41,102 nt of DNA from Acidobacteriota bacterium (GTDB lineage Bacteria > Acidobacteriota > Terriglobia > UBA7540): the NCBI GenBank assembly GCA_902812415.1, contig CADDZJ010000027.1, forward strand, positions 1 through 41,102, given 5' to 3'. The translations under genes and the position numbers were made by a program. The notes below the pieces were generated by a model. That model saw nothing but the letters and a program-made list of their open reading frames with translations, ran no database searches and was not told where the DNA came from. This document shows, in pieces, positions 34,086 through 41,102 of the stretch. Position 1 is the first letter of the stretch. Each line of letters opens with the position of its first letter.

Positions 34086-36062
34086 TCAATCCACAATCCC
34101 TTCTTCCTCATACTGTTGTTTGAGCTTCGCCACCACGCCAGGGTCGGCGAGGGTCGTGGTGTCTCCCAGCACCCGGCCCTCCGCAATGTCGCGCAACAGG
34201 CGGCGCATGATCTTGGCGCTGCGCGTCTTGGGCAGTTCTGACGCAAAGAAGATATCGTCAGGCCGGGCCAGCGCGCCGATCTTTTTGGCCACGTGTTCCC
34301 GAAGCTCTTTTTTGAGATCGTCGCTCGGCTTGACGTTTTCTTTCAACGTCACAAATCCGGCGATTCCCTGGCCTTTTACTTCGTGAGTCTTGCCGATCAC
34401 GGCGGCTTCCGCCACGCAAGGATGATCCACGAGCGCGCTTTCAACCTCAAAAGTGGAAATGCGATGACCGGAGACGTTCATCACGTCATCCACCCGGCCC
34501 AGCAGCCAGAAATAGCCGTCCTGGTCGAGCTTGGCGCCATCGCCGGTAAAGTACTTGCCGGGATACCTTGACCAGTACTGCCTTTCATAGCGTTCGGGAT
34601 CGCCATAAATGGTGCGAAACATGGCCGGCCACGGGCGAGTGAGCACCAGATATCCACCTCCCCCGGGGCCAACAGGCTGGCCTTTCTCATCAAGCACCTG
34701 CGCTTCAATGCCGGGGAAAGGCTTGGTTGCAGATCCGGGTTTTGTGGCCGTCAGTCCAGGCAGCGGGGTAATCATAATCATGCCGGTCTCGGTTTGCCAC
34801 CAGGTATCGACAATGGGGCAGCGCTCGCGCCCGATGTGCTGGTGGTACCACACCCAGGCTTCCGGATTGATCGGCTCGCCGACCGTGCCCAGCACTCGCA
34901 GCGAGGAAAGGTCATACTTTTCCGGCCACTCTTTCCCCCAGCGCATAAAAGTTCGGATCGCCGTGGGAGCGGTGTAGAAGATATTCACCCCGTACCTGGC
35001 CACAATTTCCCAGAAGCGGCCGCGATCCGGATAGTCCGGGCTGCCTTCATAGATCAGGCTTGTGGTTCCATTCGCCAGCGGACCATACACAATATAGGAA
35101 TGGCCGGTAACCCAGCCGATGTCAGCGGTGCACCAGTAAATGTCGTTTTCCTTGACGTCGAAGATGGCGCGGTGGGTTACGGAAACGCCCAGCAGATATC
35201 CGGCGGAGGTATGCACCACCCCTTTCGGCTTGCCGGTGGTGCCGCTCGTGTAGAGGATGTAGAGAATGTCTTCCGAATCCATCGGCTCGGCTTCGCAGCG
35301 GTCCGAAGCGTGGTCGACCAGTTCATGCCACCACAGATCGCGGCCCGGCTCCATCCGGCAAGGGGTTTTGTCGCCGATGCGGCGCAGCACGATGACCTTC
35401 GAAATGCTGGGCGTGCCTTTCAACGCTTCGTCGGCGTTGGCCTTGAGCGGCACCACTCCGCCGCGCCGCCAGGAGCCATCCGCCGTGATCAGGACTTTTG
35501 CCTGCGCATCGTTGATGCGCTCACGAAGCGACTCGGCGGAAAAGCCGCCAAATACCACGCTGTGCGGCGCGCCGATTTTCGCGCAGGCCAGCAAGGCAAT
35601 GGGCAGTTCCGGCGTCATGCCCATGTAGATGGCGACGCGGTCGCCCTTTTTCACTCCCAGCGATTTGAGGGCGTTGGCGCACTTATTCACTTCGCGTTGC
35701 AGCATTTCAAAGGTCAGCACGCGCGAATCGCCCGGCTCGCCTTCCCAGATGATGGCGGCCTTGTTTCTCCGAGAGGATGCGGCGTGGCGGTCCACGCAGT
35801 TGTGCGTCACGTTCAGCTTGCCGCCCACAAACCACCTGGCCCAGGGGGCCTTCCATTCAAGCACCTTATCCCAGCGCTTGATCCAATCCAGATTCTTGGC
35901 TTCCGCAGCCCAGAACGCTTCGGGATCTTTGCGGGCCCGCTCATAAACAGCGGGATCAGACCAGTTGGCCTGCTTGCGAAACTCCTCCGAAGGCGGATAA
36001 ATCCGCTTCTCTTCGAGCAAGGCTTCCAATCTTTCACGCTGAGATACGCTTGGCTCTGCCAT
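34086..36062 (-). CDS. acs: Acetyl-CoA synthetase
   Basis: Acs converts acetate, ATP and CoA to acetyl-CoA by way of acetyl-adenylate. The 658 residues match the AMP-forming family length. Landmarks are the P-loop-like [15 protein letters not shown], the [10 protein letters not shown] core motif, the hinge [16 protein letters not shown], and the C-terminal [11 protein letters not shown], whose lysine is the usual acetylation-controlled catalytic residue. In most relatives the residue before it is glycine, here alanine. The ATG is well supported by GGGAGG. It is monocistronic or leads into GH10, which follows after 84 bases. Confidence 0.97.
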   Translation of the reverse strand: MAEPSVSQRERLEALLEEKRIYPPSEEFRKQANWSDPAVYERARKDPEAFWAAEAKNLDWIKRWDKVLEWKAPWARWFVGGKLNVTHNCVDRHAASSRRNKAAIIWEGEPGDSRVLTFEMLQREVNKCANALKSLGVKKGDRVAIYMGMTPELPIALLACAKIGAPHSVVFGGFSAESLRERINDAQAKVLITADGSWRRGGVVPLKANADEALKGTPSISKVIVLRRIGDKTPCRMEPGRDLWWHELVDHASDRCEAEPMDSEDILYILYTSGTTGKPKGVVHTSAGYLLGVSVTHRAIFDVKENDIYWCTADIGWVTGHSYIVYGPLANGTTSLIYEGSPDYPDRGRFWEIVARYGVNIFYTAPTAIRTFMRWGKEWPEKYDLSSLRVLGTVGEPINPEAWVWYHQHIGRERCPIVDTWWQTETGMIMITPLPGLTATKPGSATKPFPGIEAQVLDEKGQPVGPGGGGYLVLTRPWPAMFRTIYGDPERYERQYWSRYPGKYFTGDGAKLDQDGYFWLLGRVDDVMNVSGHRISTFEVESALVDHPCVAEAAVIGKTHEVKGQGIAGFVTLKENVKPSDDLKKELREHVAKKIGALARPDDIFFASELPKTRSAKIMRRLLRDIAEGRVLGDTTTLADPGVVAKLKQQYEEEGIVD

Positions 36063-36388
36063 GAATCAGACCTCCCTGATGAGGGGATTAGAACCTGTTT
36101 CAAAGCCTTTCGACCATCAACAGCCTGGTGAAAAACCCACCCAACTGTCATCCTGAGGAGCTGAAGGCGACGAAGGATCACCGTATTTTGCTCAGCATGA
36201 CAGCCCCCGGCTTTTCAGTAGCCTGTCAAACGAGCGAAGCGAGGCTTTGCAACCGTTTTTAAGTAAGATCACACTCCAAATAATGTTGCGCGCGAAGCTG
36301 CTTCCCGCAGAACTCCATCGCGTCCTACAGCATACTCAAAAACGCTTCGCCAGAAAACCCGGTCGTTCGGTTGCTGAGTCCACGCGAG
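36063..36388. other. Intergenic region with a family A element
   Basis: 326 bases between the 5' end of acs and the 3' end of an unrecognised secreted-protein gene. A short family A element lies at 36146-36202. No gene is supported. The acs promoter was not resolved. Confidence 0.55.
36146..36202. repeat. Short family A element
   Basis: It begins TGTCATCCTGAGGAGC with stem ATCCT/AGGAT, then passes via CCGTATTTTG directly into a truncated right end, CTCAGCATGACA. The left arm is the same longer variant as at 7839. Confidence 0.75.
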
Positions 36389-38302
36389 CTAATGCAGCTC
36401 CACAATGAACACATCCGTCCGGCAACGCCCGCTGGCAGGACAGCCATGCGAGCCTTGCTCATCGCCGAGGCCTCCTTCCCAGTCGGACGTGAACATGTAA
36501 AACTTCCCATCCTGCGAGACATTGCCCCTGGGAGTCGCCCAGAAGTTTGAGGGCGCGTTGCGACCTTGGTTCCAGTTTCCCGTCGCGCGATGATGAGCGA
36601 ACCGCCACACCCGCGACGGCCCTGACGTGGCGACACAAACGATCTCTCCAACATAGGCTCGTTTGAAAGGGCCCCCGGAGCCATAAAATGAACCGCATAC
36701 CGGCATGGTGTCGGAAGGGTTGGCATCGTTCCACGACCAATGGCTGCCGGTAAACTGATGGGGCGTCGGCAAGGGATTAACCAGCATGGTGTAGTGCTGC
36801 AAATCCGAAAGGGGGCGGATCAAGACGTCTGCAAAATCATGATCGTTCGGGTCGTTGATCATATGAGAGTAGCCCAGCGCCTGATGCCCGCCACAATTAT
36901 CATGGCCGAAGGTGCAGGTGGTGATCTGGTTTGTTCCCGCTTTCCAGAAATAGAGCGTATAACCCTGCTGCGCATCGATGCGAACGTAGGTTCCGTCCTT
37001 GCTGAGCCTCGCGTTGTGAACGTTGTATCCTGCGATGCTGGCTTGAGGAGGGCGCCGTGATCCGGTATTTAACGGAGTTGACTGAACGTAATTCCCGCCG
37101 CCTACCGGCCCGCGCAGATTTTGCAGCGTCTCATTGCCCCGTGAGGTTCCGATGTAGACGTTGAAGGGCGTCAAGCCTTTCAGCCCCTTGGTGGGCACGC
37201 CGCCCCAGTTTCCTCCCGGCACCATAATTTCAGCCCGATCGGCGAGTTCAGAAGGCAAGGTGATCACGAGACTTCCGGGAGAGGCAAGGTGGATGGGGCC
37301 TACTTCCTGCGAAGGAGTGGTTTCGCCATTGTGTGGGTTCATCTGCGTGGCGGCGGTAATCTCAACGTAATAGTCCCCGGCAGGGAGATTGCCGGATCCC
37401 GGTTGAGCCGTGACGTTCGGGGCGGCAGGTGGAGCAAGCTGACCCACCCCGCTGGCCACCGGGGTGGGAGCCATGTTCGTGCCGCCCACCATTCCGGTAG
37501 ACGTGTCATACCAGTAGCATGCGCCCGCGCCCTGGTTGGCGGAGCGATCGTAGTAAGTGACCAGCGTCGTTTCCCCCTGGGCGCGCCCTCCGAAGTAAAA
37601 GCTGAATTTGGTGTCATCCCCGCTGTTGGTGACCCCTCCGCTGTAGCTTCCCACGTGTGAAGGGAGGCCAGGACAGGATTCAAAATTATAAAGGGATGTC
37701 ACCCGCCCGGTGGACAAATTGAGCGCTTCAAGCCGCCTCTGGTCTGTAAAATAGAGCACGTCCGGATCTGTATAACTGAAGGTCCCGCCCACGCTCAGCA
37801 ATCCGCCCGCGGAAAGAACGCCGCCTCGCTTCTTGCCGGTCAGTGGACTCACCTTCATCGTGGTGGCATCAAGCGTCAGCGCCAGCGCCCATCCGCCTCG
37901 CGTGTAAACCAGGAAGCGATAACCGCCGTTTGCGCCCAGAGTTGGATCAAACTTGCCCCATTCGTTGGCTTCCGCGGAAGCGTCGGTCATAAAGCTGGCG
38001 CCGGTGAACTGATTCCCCCGGCCAGCGACGCCAGTCAGGATATTCGCGTCAGTGGCGCGCACCATGCGTGAACCAAAGTCAGGATCACGAAAGGGAGAGT
38101 TTACCGGCGGAGGGGCCATGGGGGTCTCCTGGACGATATTTTGCGTCGAGTTGGCGCAATAGTCCGGGGGGCCGCCCTTGCAGGGTCCACTGTTGGTTTC
38201 GGATTGCATCGAGGCGCGCTGCAGGTTAGAATCGCGCGGCGCAAAGGCGATCAGCGCTGCGGCCAGTACGCCCCAAAAAACAAGATAAGGAATCAGCTTC
38301 AT
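36389..38302 (-). CDS. Secreted protein of unknown function with propeller-like repeats
   Basis: I do not recognise this 637-residue protein. A signal peptide or anchor is visible (hydrophobic 6-21). The body has recurrent beta-rich segments such as YRFLVYTRGGWALALTL and VLYFTDQRRLEALNLSTGRV, as in beta-propellers of the TolB/oligogalacturonide-lyase type. A proline/glycine-rich fibronectin-III-like insert lies about residues 290-370 (GNLPAGDYYVEITAAT...). Several cysteines (CPGLP, CTFGHDNCGG, CGSFYG, CPASGRC) could form disulfides, fitting an extracytoplasmic place. It stands alone between acs and a repeat-rich gap. No catalytic residues can be named. Confidence 0.8.
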   Translation of the reverse strand: MKLIPYLVFWGVLAAALIAFAPRDSNLQRASMQSETNSGPCKGGPPDYCANSTQNIVQETPMAPPPVNSPFRDPDFGSRMVRATDANILTGVAGRGNQFTGASFMTDASAEANEWGKFDPTLGANGGYRFLVYTRGGWALALTLDATTMKVSPLTGKKRGGVLSAGGLLSVGGTFSYTDPDVLYFTDQRRLEALNLSTGRVTSLYNFESCPGLPSHVGSYSGGVTNSGDDTKFSFYFGGRAQGETTLVTYYDRSANQGAGACYWYDTSTGMVGGTNMAPTPVASGVGQLAPPAAPNVTAQPGSGNLPAGDYYVEITAATQMNPHNGETTPSQEVGPIHLASPGSLVITLPSELADRAEIMVPGGNWGGVPTKGLKGLTPFNVYIGTSRGNETLQNLRGPVGGGNYVQSTPLNTGSRRPPQASIAGYNVHNARLSKDGTYVRIDAQQGYTLYFWKAGTNQITTCTFGHDNCGGHQALGYSHMINDPNDHDFADVLIRPLSDLQHYTMLVNPLPTPHQFTGSHWSWNDANPSDTMPVCGSFYGSGGPFKRAYVGEIVCVATSGPSRVWRFAHHRATGNWNQGRNAPSNFWATPRGNVSQDGKFYMFTSDWEGGLGDEQGSHGCPASGRCRTDVFIVELH

Positions 38303-38486
38303 TCAGCCAGTCTCCTAACGAGGTGTGCTGCTGCCAGCTCATTGACGATTCGAGAACCAGACCGGGCATCTGGGAAGCGCTGTTTTGTCTCCTCCCCGCC
38401 TGTTGGCCGAGTCAGCAGGCCATTTTACCGCGTTGCGGCAGCCGGTTTGCGGATTTTCTCGGCTTGCCGGGCATTCCTGATGATCA

Positions 38487-38560
38487 TGACAGCCTTTGCT
38501 GTCGCGACGAACTGTGTTCGCCGATTCGTTCTTTTCGGCGATCGCAGATCGCCGCTACAA
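38487..38560. repeat. Family B (REP/BIME-like) hairpin pair
   Basis: The left hairpin CGACGAAC-TGT-GTTCGCCG has one mismatch. The right hairpin CGGCGATC-GCA-GATCGCCG (38536-38554) is followed by CTAC. A spacer ATTCGTTCTTTT lies between them. The right hairpin is the same class as those near 40830 and 40962. Confidence 0.8.
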
Positions 38561-38864
38561 CATAAAACCGGGCTTTTCACCCAGGCGCGGCCTCGCCGAT
38601 TGTCATCAATCCGAATCGGGACTCGCAAATTATCTTCATAACTCCCGCCGTTTCCAGCACATCGTCGGTTCGTTTTCATCCGCTCCACCGCCTTCCAGCC
38701 ATGGCGCCACACCAGGCGCGCCGGGGTGAGCTTGGGAGAGCGGCATAAACGGGGTCGGTCGCAATGGTTCGTCTTCATAGCGGTTTCAGGATAACAGAGC
38801 GGGCGCCGAGGATGGAGACAGATGAGACGTTTGAGACACTTTTTGCGCCGTTTCAGCAACATGG

Positions 38865-38883
38865 CATGGGCATCTTGCCCATG
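38865..38883. repeat. Isolated 8-bp hairpin CATGGGCA/TGCCCATG
   Basis: A perfect 8-bp stem with a TCT loop, the same geometry as the family B hairpins but of different sequence and without a GTAG foot. It is followed by a second, imperfect GC-rich inverted repeat. Confidence 0.6.
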
Positions 38884-39150
38884 CGCGCGGCCGGGATGGC
38901 CGTGCCACGGGCTTTGCGACATGGTTTGGAGGCAACTAAGCAACAATCTCTCGAATCAGATAAAGGAGCGAGAGGAAGACTTTTTTGTGGGCGTGGGTGG
39001 GAGTATACTCAACCTAAGAGGGATTGCCGAGCAGGGATGCGACCGTCTCATCCAGCGTTCTATGTACAGGAAATCCATCGCATCCTGAAGCGTAGGAGCA
39101 AAGATCGGGCCCAAGGACCCCATCGCTCTTCATGGATAGTTTACTGAGGT

Positions 39151-39257
39151 TTACAAATTATCGTGACGCCGTTTTCTGTAGCGCCGGTGTCCTCACCGGC
39201 GTTTTTCGGCGCTGGGGACAGCGCCGCTACAGTTTTCGTTGTCACGATAATTTGTAA
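39151..39257. repeat. Intact family B element with perfect 17-bp terminal inverted repeats
   Basis: TTACAAATTATCGTGAC (39151-39167) is exactly complementary to 39241-39257. Inside, symmetric parts follow: GTAG (39178-39181), hairpin CGCCGGTG-TCCT-CACCGGCG, TTTTT, hairpin CGGCGCTG-GGGA-CAGCGCCG, CTAC (39227-39230). This is the structure of a REP pair (BIME) or a very small MITE. Confidence 0.9.
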
Positions 39258-39301
39258 TTCTCAATGAGCAATTCAATGAACTGGATGGGGAAGGAGGCGC
39301 A

Positions 39302-40081
39302 ATGAAAAGGACATTTCAGATTGCAGGGGTGATGCTGGCTCTCTGGGCGTTGGCCGGGATGGCCCTGGCTACCGAGGCTACCCAGCCTGCGGCGACGCCT
39401 CCGCCACCTATTCCTGCCGGCACAACCCTTCGGGTGCAACTGGATACCACTCTGACCGATAAAACCAACAAGTCGGGCGATAAGTTCACGGGCGAAGTCA
39501 GCGAACCGGTATTCGTTAACGGAAAAGAGGTTGTCCCCAAGTACAGCACGGTGAACGGCCATATTGCCTTCCTGAAGCCTTCAGGCCGCATCGCCGGCAA
39601 GGCTCAGATGCGCCTCGTGATTGACAATATCTCGACTCCGGACGGCGTTGTTTACCCGCTTTCCGGCACGCTGGAGGAGGCCCAGGGCGGCGTCTGCGCG
39701 CATACGGCGAATACCGGCAAGACGAAGGCCGATGAGGAAGGAACCATCACCGGCTGCGGCAAGAGCAAAAAGAAGGCTGCCGAGGCCGCCGCGATTGTGG
39801 GAGGGATGGGCGCAGGCGTCGGCGCAAGCATCGGCATGGGCAAGGAGATTGAGTGTGACTGGTATGGTTACTGCCCTCCGGGCGGATCAGGAATGGGCAC
39901 CGACATCATGTATGGCGCCGGGATTGGAGCAGGAACCGCGCTGATCTACAGCCTGCTGAAGCATGAAAAGCACATTGTGCTGGTTCAGGGCAGCACCCTG
40001 ACGTTCATTGTGAACCGCACGACGATGGCGGATAAGTCAACCGTTGCCGCGCCGGGTGAGGGGGCGACCGGTTCTCAGTGA
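39302..40081 (+). CDS. Exported glycine-zipper protein with VirB10/TrbI-like beta domain (paralogue 1)
   Basis: 259 residues with a signal peptide (cleavage likely after ALA, residue 23). A domain at about 38-130 begins IPAGTTLRVQLDTTLTDKTN and contains GDKFTGEVSEPVFVNGKEVV and SGRIAGKAQMRL, a pattern I associate with VirB10/TrbI-like beta domains common in Acidobacteriota envelope proteins. A lysine/alanine linker leads to a glycine zipper (about 165-185, VGGMGAGVGASIGMG) and a second (GAGIGAGTALIYSLL), which may insert in a membrane. The ATG has AAGGAGG. The next gene begins 8 bases after the stop and is a paralogue, so the two are one operon. Function unknown. Confidence 0.83.
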   Translation: MKRTFQIAGVMLALWALAGMALATEATQPAATPPPPIPAGTTLRVQLDTTLTDKTNKSGDKFTGEVSEPVFVNGKEVVPKYSTVNGHIAFLKPSGRIAGKAQMRLVIDNISTPDGVVYPLSGTLEEAQGGVCAHTANTGKTKADEEGTITGCGKSKKKAAEAAAIVGGMGAGVGASIGMGKEIECDWYGYCPPGGSGMGTDIMYGAGIGAGTALIYSLLKHEKHIVLVQGSTLTFIVNRTTMADKSTVAAPGEGATGSQ

Positions 40082-40089
40082 GGCCTGGC

Positions 40090-40782
40090 ATGAAAAGCGT
40101 CAAAACCGCTCTTTTGATGATCTTTGCCCTCGTCGGGGGATGCGCTCTTCTGGCGGGGGCTGAAAGCTCTCAATTTACGCTTCCTGCCGGGACGCGGATC
40201 GACGCCCAGCTTACTTCGACGCTCAGTTCCGCGGCCAACCAGCAAGGCGATCCGTTTACGGCGAAAATTGAAGACCCGATTTTTGTGAAGGGGATTGAAG
40301 CCGTTCCTGCGGGCAGCACGCTGCGCGGCCACGTGGCTTTTGTGAAGCCTCCGGGCCGGGCGAAGGGTAAAGCGGAGATGCGCCTGGTGGCGGATTATAT
40401 TGTCACCCGTGACGGAAAGCAGTACTCATTGAACGCTCAATTGACCAATAATGATTCCGCGAATGGAGTGAAAGTGAAAGGCGACGAGGGGACGCTTCAA
40501 GGGCCGGGGAAGAGTAAAAAGCAAAGCGTCGAAGAGAGCGGCATCGGCGCCGCCGCCGGCGCCGGAGTGGGCGCAATCGCCGATGGCGGTACCGGCGCGC
40601 TTTACGGAGCGGGCATCGGCGCGCTGGCCGGAGCTCTCCATGCCCTCGCCAAGCACCATAAGGATATCGTCCTTCACCCAGGTACAGAATTGACCTTCGT
40701 ATTGACCTCCCCTGCGACGGAAACCAAGGCCACCCAATCATCCGCCGTCTCAACCCCGTTTGTTTGCACAAGCTGCCGTTAA
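40090..40782 (+). CDS. Exported glycine-zipper protein with VirB10/TrbI-like beta domain (paralogue 2)
   Basis: A 230-residue paralogue of the preceding protein: LPAGTRIDAQLTSTLSSAANQ, GDPFTAKIEDPIFVKGIEAV and PGRAKGKAEMRL align one to one. A glycine zipper follows (GIGAAAGAGVGAIADGGTGALYGAGIGALAGAL). The N-terminus contains LVGGC at about residues 14-18, a possible lipobox that its neighbour lacks, so this copy may be a lipoprotein. ATG 40090 is chosen because GAGG lies six bases upstream. A GTG at 40078 overlaps the previous stop (GTGA) and adds four residues. The extreme C-terminus ends CTSCR, which is unusual. Function unknown. Confidence 0.83.
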   Translation: MKSVKTALLMIFALVGGCALLAGAESSQFTLPAGTRIDAQLTSTLSSAANQQGDPFTAKIEDPIFVKGIEAVPAGSTLRGHVAFVKPPGRAKGKAEMRLVADYIVTRDGKQYSLNAQLTNNDSANGVKVKGDEGTLQGPGKSKKQSVEESGIGAAAGAGVGAIADGGTGALYGAGIGALAGALHALAKHHKDIVLHPGTELTFVLTSPATETKATQSSAVSTPFVCTSCR

Positions 40783-40800
40783 GCCTGCCTCGACAGCGCC

Positions 40801-40976
40801 GCGACAGCGTGGTTGGGGCGATCTGTAGCGGCGATCTGCGATCGCCGACACCCGCGATCTGCGATCGCCGGAAAGAACGAATCGGCGAACATAGTTCGCC
40901 GCTACAGCAACGAATCGGCGAACATAGTTCGCCGCGACAGCGTGGTTGTAGTGATCTGTAGCGGCGATCTGCGATC
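40801..40976. repeat. Array of family B hairpins with a 133-bp direct repeat
   Basis: The array holds GTAG plus CGGCGATC-TGC-GATCGCCG (40825-40847), two CGGCGAAC-ATA-GTTCGCCG hairpins (40883-40901 and 40916-40934, the first followed by CTAC), and a final GTAG plus CGGCGATC-TGC-GATC that stops at 40976. The segment 40801-40843 recurs at 40934-40976 with few differences (period 133). The last hairpin is cut four bases before its end. Confidence 0.9.
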
Positions 40977-41007
40977 AGGCTTGTCCAAATTAGGTTTTCA
41001 AAAATGG

Positions 41008-41074
41008 GGCGGAATCCCCTATAAGTTGAGTTTGGATTTTCCCATGTTCAATCTCAACGATAGGAGATTCCGCC
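41008..41074 (+). promoter_or_regulatory. Long hairpin covering the transposase ribosome-binding site
   Basis: The left arm (41008-41030, GGCGGAATC...GTTGAG) pairs with the right arm (41053-41074, CTCAAC...GATTCCGCC) over about 20 of 22 positions, leaving a 22-base loop. The right arm contains AGGAG (41062-41066), the ribosome-binding site of the GTG at 41075. Transcripts entering from outside would fold and block translation. Confidence 0.65.
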
Positions 41075-41102
41075 GTGAACCGAGTATGCAGCATCTTCTC
41101 GC
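41075..41102 (+). CDS. Start of an IS4-family transposase with DUF4372-type N-terminus (partial)
   Basis: The GTG at 41075, eight bases after AGGAG, opens a frame reading MNRVCSIFS before the window ends. This N-terminus resembles IS4-group transposases that begin with a DUF4372 domain (MN..., then a hydrophobic-SIFSQ-type stretch). With nine codons the assignment rests on the short motif and on the surrounding insertion-junction evidence. Confidence 0.5.

Larger units (their letters stand above)
38303..39301. other. Large repeat-rich intergenic region
   Basis: 999 bases with no convincing gene. It contains a family B element with two hairpins (38487-38560), a separate palindrome CATGGGCA-TCT-TGCCCATG (38865-38883) and the best preserved family B element (39151-39257). 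Open frames exist on both strands, but none has a ribosome-binding site, family resemblance or normal composition. An AAGGAGG ribosome-binding site for the next gene lies just before 39302. Confidence 0.6.
40977..41102 (+). mobile_element. Left end of an IS4-type insertion sequence
   Basis: Repeat sequence ends abruptly at 40976 within a hairpin stem. From 40977 (AGGCTTGTCCAAATTAGG) the DNA is unlike the rest of the region and leads to a transposase-like start at 41075. The boundary is inferred by comparing the two 133-bp repeat copies. The right end and target duplication lie outside the window. Confidence 0.65.

Noticed and set aside
38425-38946. Long minus-strand frame rich in arginine and cysteine in the 38.3-39.3 kb gap
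   Set aside because: It runs through family B hairpins, has no ribosome-binding site and reads like translated repeat DNA.
38764-39147. Plus-strand frame of 127 codons before the last intact family B element
   Set aside because: Overlaps palindromic repeats, has unusual composition and no start signals.
40801-40976. CRISPR array
   Set aside because: Repeated units are self-complementary hairpins with GTAG/CTAC feet and irregular spacing; there are no uniform unique spacers and no cas genes.
1-41102. tRNA or rRNA genes
   Set aside because: No T-loop (GGTTCGAATCC-like) plus acceptor pairing or rRNA landmark was found on either strand by eye.

Overview
The window reads as a chromosome segment of an uncultured or soil-type Acidobacteriota. 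This is an inference from gene style, not from a marker gene: there is a 1203-residue Oar-like TonB-dependent receptor with an N-terminal carboxypeptidase-regulatory domain, a split MacA/MacB-type efflux operon with two permeases, lipoprotein PQQ-propeller and TPR proteins, secreted glycosidases, and very abundant small palindromic intergenic repeats. No rRNA or tRNA gene was seen.

Layout. 0-8.5 kb holds housekeeping genes: a membrane M23 peptidase, thiL, a small FmdB zinc ribbon with a GNAT enzyme, a one-domain phospholipase-D-type nuclease, sixA, an aldo/keto reductase, glyA and rpiB. 8.7-15.5 kb holds a small zinc-ribbon protein, glutamate dehydrogenase, a ferritin-like/VIT1 iron exporter (MbfA type), a MOSC protein, a cytokinin-dehydrogenase-like flavoprotein and an M16 peptidase. 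15.8-20.9 kb (minus strand) is an efflux operon: adaptor, ATPase, permease, permease. 21.5-34 kb is a carbohydrate-oriented stretch: a Tat-exported GH32 fructan hydrolase, a GNAT enzyme, a PQQ/TPR pair, the large TonB receptor, a divergent LacI regulator and a Tat-exported divergent GH10 protein. 34-36 kb is acs. 36.4-38.3 kb is an unrecognised secreted protein. 39.3-40.8 kb is a tandem pair of glycine-zipper envelope proteins. The window ends inside the first codons of an IS4-type transposase.

The most unusual content is between the genes. Two families of palindromic elements recur throughout. Family A (about 12 copies, TGTCA...TGACA ends) consists of paired short hairpins whose stem bases covary between copies. 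Family B has the architecture of REP/BIME elements: a GTAG foot, an 8-bp GC-rich hairpin with a 3-4 nt loop, and an inverted partner ending in CTAC. One copy is bounded by perfect 17-bp inverted repeats. The terminal insertion sequence appears to have inserted into the stem of a family B hairpin, and it carries a long hairpin that masks its own transposase ribosome-binding site.

Functionally, the LacI regulator sits between the TonB receptor and the GH10 gene and is a good candidate local regulator of oligosaccharide uptake. GH32 and GH10 suggest use of plant fructans and a xylan-like glycan, with acetate activation (acs) and glutamate and serine/glycine metabolism nearby.
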